DNA of 64,000 nucleotides from contig NZ_BMVG01000003.1 in NCBI RefSeq assembly GCF_014650595.1, forward strand, positions 62,001 through 126,000, written 5' to 3'. Below are positions 28,286 through 37,169 of this stretch, in pieces (position 1 is the first letter of the stretch; every line of letters begins with the position of its first letter). Under the pieces are notes generated by a model. It was not told the DNA's origin, searched no databases, and worked only from the letters and a program-made list of their open reading frames with translations. The translations under genes were made by a program, and so were the position numbers. Origin of the DNA: Streptomyces alanosinicus (GTDB lineage Bacteria; Actinomycetota; Actinomycetes; Streptomycetales; Streptomycetaceae).

Positions 28286-29124
28286 GGCTGCACCAGCCCT
28301 TCGTAGGCATCCGGGCGGCGGTCGCGGTAGAAGGCCCACTGCTGCCGCACGTGCTCGATCAGGTCGAGATCGAGGTCACGGACGAGGAGTTCCTCGGACT
28401 TGTCGCTCGCGACCTCGCCCACGAACTGCCCACGCGGATCGACGAAGTAACTGGTCCCGTAGAAGTCGTTGTCGCCGTACTCCTCCTGCCCCACCCGGTT
28501 GATGGCGGCGATGAAGTACTCGTTGGCGACCGCCGCGGCGGGCTGCTCCAGCTGCCACAGATGGGCGGACAGCCCACGGTGCGTGGCCGACGGATTGTAG
28601 ACCAACTGGGCGCCGTTGAGCCCGAGTTGCCGCCAGCCCTCCGGGAAGTGCCGGTCGTAGCAGATGTACACGCCGACCTTGCCCACGGCCGTGTCGAAGA
28701 CGGGCCAGCCCAGGTTCCCGGGCTTGAAGTAGTACTTCTCCCAGAATCCCTTGACCTGCGGGATGTGGTGCTTGCGGTACTTGCCGAGGCAGGTCCCGTC
28801 GGCGTCGATCACGGCGGCGGTGTTGTAGTAGAAGCCGGACTGCTCGATCTCGAAGACCGGGACGACGATCACCATGCCGGTCTCGCGCGCGAGGTCCCGC
28901 ATCCGGCGCACCGTCGGCCCGTCGGGCACCGGCTCGGCCCAGCGGTAGTGCTCGGGCTCCTGGACCTGGCAGAAGTAGGGGGCGTTGAAGACTTCCTGGA
29001 ACCCGATGATCCTGGCACCCTGCCGGGCGGCCGCACGGGCGTGCTCCTCGTGTTTCGCCACCATGGACTCGGTGTCGCCGGTCCAGGTGGCCTGGACCAG
29101 TGCGGCTCGTACGACGTTGGCCAT
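28282..29124 (-). CDS. Beta-ureidopropionase / N-carbamoyl amidohydrolase, paralogue 2
   Basis: A 280-residue nitrilase-superfamily amidase, same length as the first copy. Triad residues are Glu in IIGFQEVFNAPYF, Lys in LGKYRKHHIPQ and Cys in VGVYICYDRHFPEGW. The start at 29124 (MANVVRAALVQ) has AGGAG six bases upstream; nine further codons upstream are open but unlikely. It leads the transcript ureidopropionase 2-aminotransferase-PucR. Two paralogues in one cluster may divide uracil- and thymine-derived or N-carbamoyl alpha/beta substrates (inference). Confidence 0.93.
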   Translation of the reverse strand: MANVVRAALVQATWTGDTESMVAKHEEHARAAARQGARIIGFQEVFNAPYFCQVQEPEHYRWAEPVPDGPTVRRMRDLARETGMVIVVPVFEIEQSGFYYNTAAVIDADGTCLGKYRKHHIPQVKGFWEKYYFKPGNLGWPVFDTAVGKVGVYICYDRHFPEGWRQLGLNGAQLVYNPSATHRGLSAHLWQLEQPAAAVANEYFIAAINRVGQEEYGDNDFYGTSYFVDPRGQFVGEVASDKSEELLVRDLDLDLIEHVRQQWAFYRDRRPDAYEGLVQP

Positions 29125-29154
29125 GAGCTGCTCCTTCGACGGGACCGTCAAAGC

Positions 29155-29182
29155 CTCTACGCCCGTAGAGCAGGCGGTAGAG
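29155..29182. promoter_or_regulatory. Dyad CTCTACG-CC-CGTAGAG plus third half-site
   Basis: A perfect inverted repeat with 7-bp arms (29155-29161 and 29164-29170) and a 2-bp centre lies 31 bp upstream of the ureidopropionase 2 start. A further GTAGAG half-site is at 29177-29182. The position close to the start codon suits a repressor or activator site for this operon; the cognate protein could be the PucR regulator. Confidence 0.5.
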
Positions 29183-29247
29183 GGTCGAACGTAAGCCTCC
29201 GGGAGGCCCTTGCCAAGACCATCGTCGTCATCCCGCGGAGATGATCA

Positions 29248-29255
29248 CGTGTCAC
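29248..29255. promoter_or_regulatory. CGTGTCAC motif upstream of ureidopropionase 2
   Basis: Third copy of the octamer also seen twice upstream of ureidopropionase 1, here about 125 bp before the start codon. See the entry at 25328. Confidence 0.35.
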
Positions 29256-29331
29256 ACCCCCGCGAGTGAGGGAAGGGACCGCTCGAAGGGATGAACCGGA
29301 GCATACCGGGACGGGATGGCCTACCCGTCGG

Positions 29332-31179
29332 TCACGTCGCGTGTCCGGCCACCCGCAAGGCGTGTAAGAGATCCCAGTGCCGCTCGTCGGAGACGGCCTG
29401 CGCGGCCCGCAGCAGCAGCGGCACGAGCCGGGGCGGATCGGGTACGACGCTCCGGGCGGCCTCCTCCGCCGTGCGCACCCGCACACAGGCCTCCACCAGG
29501 GCCTCCGCCTCCCGCCGGCGCCCCGCCTCCGCCAGCCGCAGCACGGCGGCGCCGATCTGCTCCGCCGGGCGGGACACGCCCTGCCGCAGCAGCTGCCGTC
29601 CATCGGCGTCCCGGCCGGCGGCGGCGAGCGCGTCGGCGACACCGGCCAGCCGCTCGGCGGGCAGCGAGGCTGCCTCCCACAGCAGTGTCGCCCAGTCGGC
29701 GCCGAGCCCCGCCCGGTGCATCGCGTGCGCGAGCGAGGGGAACCGGCCGGGCGGCCACTGCGCGACCTCGGCCAGCAGCACATGCGCCTCCCCGCTGCGT
29801 CCCCCCGCCCGCAGCCACGCGAGCCGCTCCACGACCGCGGCCACCGCGGCCGCCGCCTCGGCGTCCACGGCCTCGACGGGGGCCGCCACGGGCTCCGCCG
29901 GCGGCTCCCCGGCCCCGGCGAACCGGGCCCCACGCGGCGTACGGCCCACGGGCCGGTCCGCGGGCACGGCCGGCCGCGGATCCTGCGGTACGACGACAGG
30001 AGCGGCCACGTCCTCCGCCATCCCGGCGAACCGCGCACTGCCCCGCCGACGCTTGCGGGACTTGTCGGGAGCAACGGGAGCAGCGGGAGCAGCGGGAGCA
30101 GCGGGAGCAGCGGGAGCAGCGGGAGCAGCGGGAGAGCCTGCCTCGGGTCCCGAGGCGCCGAGTGTCGGCGCAGGCGACGCGCCCGCCCGGGGGGCGGCGG
30201 CCGGGGCGGAGGGTGCGGCGTCGAAGGCGGGCGCGGGGGAAGAAGGGGCGAGGGCCGTGGGCCAAGGTTCCGGGGCCGGCGTCGGGAGGCCGGCGGACTC
30301 GGGGCGCGGGGAGGCGTGGCCGGAGGCGGAGGGTGCGGCGTCGAAGGCAGGCACAGCGGAAGAAGGGGCGAGGGCCGTGGGCCAAGGTTCCGGGGCCGGC
30401 GTCGGGAGGCCGGCGGACTCGGGGCGCGGGGAGGCGTGGCCAGGGGCGGAACAGGCCGGGCGCCCGGCGCGCTCGCGGTCGGCGCCGTGGAAGCGCGACG
30501 GCATCCCGGCGGACGCCGCCCGATCCGCCGCGCGGCCCCCGCCATCGGGGCCCGCGAGGCGCGGCGGCGCGTCAGCGGCGGCCGCGGGTCCCGGTGCCTG
30601 CGCTTCCCCGGCCTCGCCCCACACCGGCCCGGACCCGCCCGCTCGCCGCACGCCCAGCACGTCCCCCGCTCCGCGGCGGTCCAACTCGGCCAGGCGGAAC
30701 CGCAGTTCCGCACACCTCGCGGTGGCGCGTTCATGGTCGTCCTGGGCCCAGGCGAGGTCGAGGCGGAGGGCGCCGGCGTCCTCGGCGGAGGCCGGCGCGG
30801 CGAGCAGTCGGGTCAGTCCGGCCTGGCGTTCGGCGGCGTAGCGCTGTTCCCGGAGCATCACATCGAGACGGTCGGCCAGGGTGTCCCGCGCGCCGGGCCG
30901 CGCGTCGTACGCGAGGAGGGCGGCCCGGTGCAGGGCGCGGGCGCGCTCCCGCTCGGCCACCGCGGCGGCCCGGCCGTACACCCCCGCGAGGTCCTCCAGC
31001 AGCGCCTCCACCACGTCCCACGGCGGCACCTCGCGCCCGTCCAGGCAGGCCCGCATGCCGTCGGGATCGCGCTGCCAGAAGACCCCGCTCCAGCCTCCGC
31101 CCTGGTCCAGGCGCGCCAGCAGACCCTCCAGACAGCTCGCGAACTCCCGTACTCCGTCAGGGAGTTGATCCCCTGCCAT
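29332..31179 (-). CDS. Pro/Ala-rich protein of unknown function with internal repeats
   Basis: A 615-residue protein I do not recognise. The N-terminal 170 residues are helical; the segment VFWQRDPDGMRACLDGREVPPWDVVEALLEDLA resembles the tail of an HTH domain in Streptomyces regulators. Residues about 175-390 are disordered, with a 40-residue unit (GHASPRPESAGLPTPAPEPW...) repeated twice and an AAP tract. The last 170 residues are alpha-helical, TPR-like (VERLAWLRAGGRSGEAHVLLAE, MHRAGLGADWATLLWEAASLP). It may be a scaffold or signalling protein. It is 140 bp downstream of the small XRE regulator gene on the same strand. Confidence 0.7.
   Translation of the reverse strand: MAGDQLPDGVREFASCLEGLLARLDQGGGWSGVFWQRDPDGMRACLDGREVPPWDVVEALLEDLAGVYGRAAAVAERERARALHRAALLAYDARPGARDTLADRLDVMLREQRYAAERQAGLTRLLAAPASAEDAGALRLDLAWAQDDHERATARCAELRFRLAELDRRGAGDVLGVRRAGGSGPVWGEAGEAQAPGPAAAADAPPRLAGPDGGGRAADRAASAGMPSRFHGADRERAGRPACSAPGHASPRPESAGLPTPAPEPWPTALAPSSAVPAFDAAPSASGHASPRPESAGLPTPAPEPWPTALAPSSPAPAFDAAPSAPAAAPRAGASPAPTLGASGPEAGSPAAPAAPAAPAAPAAPAAPVAPDKSRKRRRGSARFAGMAEDVAAPVVVPQDPRPAVPADRPVGRTPRGARFAGAGEPPAEPVAAPVEAVDAEAAAAVAAVVERLAWLRAGGRSGEAHVLLAEVAQWPPGRFPSLAHAMHRAGLGADWATLLWEAASLPAERLAGVADALAAAGRDADGRQLLRQGVSRPAEQIGAAVLRLAEAGRRREAEALVEACVRVRTAEEAARSVVPDPPRLVPLLLRAAQAVSDERHWDLLHALRVAGHAT
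30067..30138. repeat. 9-bp tandem repeat GGGAGCAGC, six perfect copies
   Basis: Exact units run from 30076 to 30129, flanked by one imperfect copy on each side. In the minus-strand gene it encodes the (AAP)n tract of the disordered linker. Copy number is likely to vary between strains. Confidence 0.9.
30206..30445. repeat. 120-bp tandem duplication inside the Pro/Ala-rich gene
   Basis: Two adjacent 120-bp units; positions 30241-30320 and 30361-30440 are identical over 80 bases including third codon positions. The first 30 bp of the units differ at a few sites. In-frame, it adds 40 residues to the linker. Near-identity at silent sites indicates a recent duplication or ongoing gene conversion. 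Confidence 0.92.
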
Positions 31180-31224
31180 CGCTCAGCTCCCGCCCGGCCG
31201 CCGGCACTTCCTCGTCGGCCAGGC

Positions 31225-31239
31225 AACACCAGTCGTGTT
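31225..31239. promoter_or_regulatory. Inverted repeat AACAC-CAGTC-GTGTT upstream of the Pro/Ala-rich gene
   Basis: 5-bp arms with a 5-bp centre, about 45-60 bp before the start codon at 31179. It could be an operator, for example for the adjacent XRE protein. The arms are short, so chance is possible. Confidence 0.35.
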
Positions 31240-31279
31240 ACGGCGTTGCTACACAGAGTTTTCCGACAGTGCGCGGACA

Positions 31280-31307
31280 GCTCAGCGCGGGTCCGCGGCC
31301 GCTGAGC
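31280..31307 (-). terminator. Hairpin downstream of the XRE regulator gene
   Basis: GCTCAGCG (31280-31287) and CGCTGAGC (31300-31307) form a perfect 8-bp stem with a 12-nt GC-rich loop, starting 12 bp after the regulator's stop codon on the minus strand. Likely an intrinsic-type terminator without U-tract. Confidence 0.5.
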
Positions 31308-31319
31308 GGGCCGGGCGGT

Positions 31320-31571
31320 TCACACGGGCACGAGCACACAGTGCGCGACCAGCTCGTCCATCGACAGCCCGAGGGCGCCGGCCAGGGCGGCGACGGTGAA
31401 GAAGGCGGGGGTCGGTGCCCGGCCCGTCTCGATCTTGCGGAGCGTCTCGGCGGAGACACCCGCCTGCGCGGCGACCTCGACCATGCTCCGGCCACCACGC
31501 GCCTCGCGCAGCAACCGCCCGAGCCGCTCGCCGCGTTCGCGTTCTTCGGGGGTGAGAGGGGTGCGCACCAT
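31320..31571 (-). CDS. XRE family helix-turn-helix regulator (83 aa)
   Basis: A single-domain Cro/CI-type protein: MVEVAAQAGVSAETLRKIET is the HTH, followed by GLSMDELVAHCVLV. The start MVRTPLTPEERERG at 31571 is favoured because a perfect -10 hexamer lies 7 bp upstream, giving a leaderless transcript; an in-frame ATG at 31580 (MGGMVRT) overlaps that hexamer. No ribosome site is visible. It is next to the Pro/Ala-rich gene downstream and divergent from the Clp gene, either of which could be its target. Confidence 0.82.
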   Translation of the reverse strand: MVRTPLTPEERERGERLGRLLREARGGRSMVEVAAQAGVSAETLRKIETGRAPTPAFFTVAALAGALGLSMDELVAHCVLVPV

Positions 31572-31578
31572 GCCACCC

Positions 31579-31584
31579 ATTCTA
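31579..31584 (-). promoter_or_regulatory. -10 element TAGAAT for leaderless XRE mRNA
   Basis: On the minus strand TAGAAT ends 7 bp before the ATG at 31571, so transcription should start at the first base of the start codon. No convincing -35 is seen at the right distance. Confidence 0.55.
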
Positions 31585-31601
31585 ATACCGGCCGCCGCCC
31601 C

Positions 31602-31658
31602 AAGGGGCGCGGGTCTGTGCGGTAGGCGGCTCCGCCGCGGGGCGCGGACGAGCACGAC
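31602..31658 (-). repeat. Interspersed repeat, copy A (Streptomyces intergenic element)
   Basis: On the minus strand this reads GTCGTGCTCGTCCGCGCCCC, then GCGGCGGAGCCGCC and ends CACAGACCCGCGCCCCTT. It closely matches 57046-57103 on the plus strand. The centre can fold as a GC hairpin. Similar sequences are, from memory, frequent between Streptomyces genes. Here it sits just upstream of the XRE promoter. Confidence 0.65.
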
Positions 31659-31705
31659 GCTCCCGCAGGCCGCCGGCGCCCAGGGCCCCCACCCCCACAG
31701 GCGAA

Positions 31706-31742
31706 CATGCCCACCCCCACGGATCGTGTCATCGTGGGCATG
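31706..31742. promoter_or_regulatory. Inverted repeat CATGCCCAC...GTGGGCATG upstream of clp gene
   Basis: Perfect 9-bp arms (31706-31714, 31734-31742) separated by 19 bp, ending 26 bp before the start codon. Arm centres are 28 bp apart, suggesting a dimeric regulator binding two half-sites or an mRNA hairpin in the leader. It does not match the HAIR element bound by HspR. Confidence 0.5.
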
Positions 31743-31768
31743 AACAGCCAGCGAAGGAACGGAACGCC

Positions 31769-34345
<2,577 letters not shown>

Positions 34346-34348
34346 CGG

Positions 34349-36175
34349 TTACGGCTCCGGGTCCGGGTCCGGGTCCGGGTCCGGGTCCACCACCATCGCC
34401 GAGCCGCCGCCCCGTCGTACCTTCTCGGCGGCGGCCAGCCACTTCCCGCCCGGCAGCCGTTGCACTCCGGTCGCCGCGCCGATCTCGGGGTTCAGTTTGA
34501 AGCGGTGCCCGATGGCCTCCAGCTGAGACCTCAGATCGCTGTTGTACAGGGCCGGTTCGAGTTCGGTCTGGGCCGCGTTGCGCTGGCTGGCGCGTGGCGC
34601 GGCGATGGCGTCGACCAGCGGCAGATGCCGGTCGAGGAACTCGGTGAGGGTCTGCAGCACGGTGGTGATGATGGTCGCGCCGCCGGGCGAACCGAGCGCC
34701 ACGACCGGCCTGTTGTACGGGTCGAGCACGATGGTCGGGGAGATCGAGGAGCGGGGCCGCTTGCCCGGTCCTGGCAGGTTCGGGTCGTGCACGGCCGGGT
34801 CGGCCGGGGTGAAGGAGAAGTCGGTCAGCTCGTTGTTGAGCAGGAAGCCCCGGCCGGGCACGGTCATGGCGCTGCCGCCGGTCTGCTCGATGGTGAGCGT
34901 GTAGGAGACGACATCGCCCCATCTGTCGGCCACGGTCAGATGCGTGGTGTTGTCGCCCTCGTACGTGGTCGGGGCCGCCTTGCCGCCCTCGTCGCAGGCC
35001 TTCGGGTGACGCGGGTCGCCGGGGGCGAGCGGGCTGGTGAGGACCGCGTCGTCCTTGATCAGACAGGCGCGCGAGTCGGCGTACCGCTGTGCCAGCAGCT
35101 GCCTGGTCGGTACGTCCTCGAAGGCGGGGTCGCCGACCCAGCGCCCCCGGTCGGCGAACGCGATCCGGCTCGCCTCGATGAAGTGGTGCAGATACCGCAC
35201 CTCGCTCGCCTTCGACAGGTCGGCCCCCTCAAGGATGTTGAGCGCCTCGCCGACCGTGGTGCCGCCCGAGGAGGAGGGCGCGATGGAGTACACGTTCAGA
35301 CCCCGGTACGACGTCCTGGTGGGGGCCTGGAACTCGGCCCGGTAGACGGCGAGGTCCTTCTCGGCCAGTTGGCCGGGGCGGGCCTTCCAGCCGGAGGCGG
35401 GGTCGACCGGCGGATGTTCGGCCGTCTCGACGATGTCGTCGCCGATGTCCCCGCGATAGACGGCGTCCGTGCCCTCCCGGCCCAGCTCCTCGTAGGTACG
35501 GGCCAGTTCGGGGTTCTTGAAGGTGGATCCGACGACCGGCAGCTGTCCGTTCGGGAGGAACAGCTTCGCGGTGTCCGGGAAGTAGCGGAAGCGGGTCTCG
35601 TTGGACGCGGTCTGCGCGCGGAAGGTGTCGTCCACGGTGAAGCCGTCGCGGGCGATCCGCTCGGCCGGCCTCAGGACCGAACCAAGGCTCCTGCTGCCCC
35701 ACTCGTCCAGCGCCTGCTGCCAGGTCGCGGGCGTGCCCGGGGTGCCGACGCTCAGGCCGCTGCTGACGGCGTCGGCGAAGGCGAGCGGCTTGCCGTTCTC
35801 GACGAACAGGTCGGAGTCGGCGCTGAGCGGCGCCGTCTCGCGGCCGTCGATGGTGTGCACGGTGCGGGACTTGGCGTCGTAGTAGACGAAGTAGCCGCCT
35901 CCGCCGATGCCGGAGGAGTAGGGCTCGGTGACGCCGAGCGCGGCGGCCGTGGCGACGGCCGCGTCGACCGCGTTGCCGCCGTGTCTGAGGACCTCGATGC
36001 CGGCGGCGGTGGCATCGGCGTCGACGCTGGCGACGGCACCGCCGTAGCCCACGGCGACGGGAACCTTGGTGACTTTCTCGCTCGTTGTCGCGGCGGGCGG
36101 CGCCGCCGCCCCCATCGACACCATGGCGGCCGAGACCGCCAGAACCGCCAGCTTCCGCATGCCAGGACGATCCAT
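34349..36175 (-). CDS. ggt: Gamma-glutamyltransferase, secreted
   Basis: A 608-residue exported GGT. The signal peptide runs from MDRPGMRKLAVLAVSAAMVS to about AAAPPAA. HTIDGRETAPLSA near residue 105 holds the Arg that grips the gamma-glutamyl carboxylate; GDNTTHLTVADRWGD carries the autoprocessing/catalytic Thr; SPGGATIITTVLQ is the Gly-Gly loop. It would degrade extracellular glutathione or gamma-glutamyl peptides. The start at 36175 has GGGAGG at good distance. The C-terminus ends in a (DP)n tail encoded by a 6-bp tandem repeat, which is unusual. It converges with the Clp gene only 3 bp away. Confidence 0.93.
   Translation of the reverse strand: MDRPGMRKLAVLAVSAAMVSMGAAAPPAATTSEKVTKVPVAVGYGGAVASVDADATAAGIEVLRHGGNAVDAAVATAAALGVTEPYSSGIGGGGYFVYYDAKSRTVHTIDGRETAPLSADSDLFVENGKPLAFADAVSSGLSVGTPGTPATWQQALDEWGSRSLGSVLRPAERIARDGFTVDDTFRAQTASNETRFRYFPDTAKLFLPNGQLPVVGSTFKNPELARTYEELGREGTDAVYRGDIGDDIVETAEHPPVDPASGWKARPGQLAEKDLAVYRAEFQAPTRTSYRGLNVYSIAPSSSGGTTVGEALNILEGADLSKASEVRYLHHFIEASRIAFADRGRWVGDPAFEDVPTRQLLAQRYADSRACLIKDDAVLTSPLAPGDPRHPKACDEGGKAAPTTYEGDNTTHLTVADRWGDVVSYTLTIEQTGGSAMTVPGRGFLLNNELTDFSFTPADPAVHDPNLPGPGKRPRSSISPTIVLDPYNRPVVALGSPGGATIITTVLQTLTEFLDRHLPLVDAIAAPRASQRNAAQTELEPALYNSDLRSQLEAIGHRFKLNPEIGAATGVQRLPGGKWLAAAEKVRRGGGSAMVVDPDPDPDPDPEP
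34355..34389. repeat. Tandem 6-bp repeat (CCGGGT)n at the 3' end of ggt
   Basis: About five to six hexamer units form the last codons of ggt and encode its Asp-Pro tail. Hexamer expansion keeps the frame, so tail length may vary among strains. Confidence 0.85.
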
Positions 36176-36303
36176 CCGAACCTCCCGTCGGGACAGTCCG
36201 CGCAGCGTAACCAGAGCATCGTCATACCGACAGTACGCCGGGGTGCCCTGCCACACGAACGTCACGCGTCGAACACCGGTACGCACCCGTCGCCCGGGCC
36301 CGC

Positions 36304-36309
36304 TACCAT
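36304..36309 (+). promoter_or_regulatory. -10 element TACCAT before the gene at 36318
   Basis: TACCAT fits TANNNT and ends 8 bp before the ATG at 36318; no ribosome site is present, so a leaderless transcript is likely. The 142-bp gap is shared with the divergent ggt. Confidence 0.4.
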
Positions 36310-36317
36310 GCGCGGCC

Positions 36318-37061
36318 ATGAACGACGACGTGCGCAACATCGTCCTGGGCCTGGTGGGGACCGGCATCTCGGCCTCGCTGGGCTGGCTGGCCCGTACGTA
36401 TCTGTGGCGCCGCAAGCTGCGACGCAAGCAGGCGTTCTTCGGGCTGCCGGAGAACTCGGAGTCGCTGCTCGTCGTCAGCCGCGATCCGGCCGCCACCGAA
36501 CCGGCCGTGCACCGGTACGACGTGTTCGCCCTGCTGGAGCTCTCCGCCCTCATCAAGGAATGCGGCGCGCACGCCCGGGTGGTCACCCAGGACGCGGTCC
36601 AACAGGGCTTCGGTGAGCGCACCGAGTTCTGTGTGGGCGGTCCGGCGGCGAACCGGCGCATGGCTGCACACATATCGGCGATGCTGCCCGGTGTGTGGAT
36701 CAACACCGACCCCGAGCCCGGGCCCGAACGGGCCGCGTTCCGAGTCGGCAGTGAGCACTACCCCATGGAGCGGGGCACGGCCGAGTACGTGCTCCTCGCC
36801 CGGGTCACCGGCGGCGGCCAGGCGCGCCCGGTGTACCTCTTCTGCGGCCAGAGCGCCATCACCAACCAGGCCGCCACCCGCTATCTCGCCCGCCACCACG
36901 AGCGGCTGCACCGCAAGTACGCCACGGGTTCCTTCGTCCTGCTGCTGAAGGTGGTCAACTCGCAGGCGTACGGCCCGGACGTGGTCGAGCTGGTGGCCGA
37001 CGTGACACGGGCGGCGCGGACACCCCTCCCGGAGACGGCTTCCGCCGACACGGCCACGTAG
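36318..37061 (+). CDS. Membrane-anchored protein of unknown function (247 aa)
   Basis: An unrecognised protein. Residues about 5-25 (DVRNIVLGLVGTGISASLGW) form a hydrophobic anchor followed by a strongly basic stretch RRKLRRKQ, so the chain is inner-leaflet proximal. The remainder looks globular and cytoplasmic, with RYDVFALLELSALIKECG, FCVGGPAANRRMAAH and VYLFCGQSAITNQAATRYL. The last two segments suggest a nucleotide- or sugar-binding Rossmann-like fold, but no known catalytic motif is clear. The start follows a TANNNT -10 by 8 bp with no ribosome site. Confidence 0.65.
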   Translation: MNDDVRNIVLGLVGTGISASLGWLARTYLWRRKLRRKQAFFGLPENSESLLVVSRDPAATEPAVHRYDVFALLELSALIKECGAHARVVTQDAVQQGFGERTEFCVGGPAANRRMAAHISAMLPGVWINTDPEPGPERAAFRVGSEHYPMERGTAEYVLLARVTGGGQARPVYLFCGQSAITNQAATRYLARHHERLHRKYATGSFVLLLKVVNSQAYGPDVVELVADVTRAARTPLPETASADTAT

Positions 37062-37089
37062 CGGTTCAACAATCTTTACTGGTACGTAA

Positions 37090-37115
37090 CTTACCGACGG
37101 GTTACTTGCGGTAAG
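37090..37115. promoter_or_regulatory. Stacked inverted repeats upstream of the secreted hydrolase
   Basis: CTTACCG (37090-37096) and CGGTAAG (37109-37115) are perfect 7-bp arms with a 12-bp centre; a second dyad GTAAC/GTTAC interleaves with it, and GGTTACCG recurs at 37123. The cluster of TTAC/GTAA half-sites lies 55-80 bp upstream of the hydrolase start, a plausible regulator-binding region. Confidence 0.5.
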
Positions 37116-37169
37116 GGCGCCCGGTTACCGTCGGGTCACTTTTCTTTGCAACAGTTGAAGGAGTGACCC

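Noticed and set aside
24764..28306. An 1180-codon plus-strand open frame
   Set aside because: Antisense to ureidopropionase, PucR and aminotransferase genes that all have intact catalytic motifs.
31680..31768. HspR/HAIR heat-shock element upstream of the clp gene
   Set aside because: No CTTGAGT-N7-ACTCAAG-like sequence is present; the observed dyad is different.
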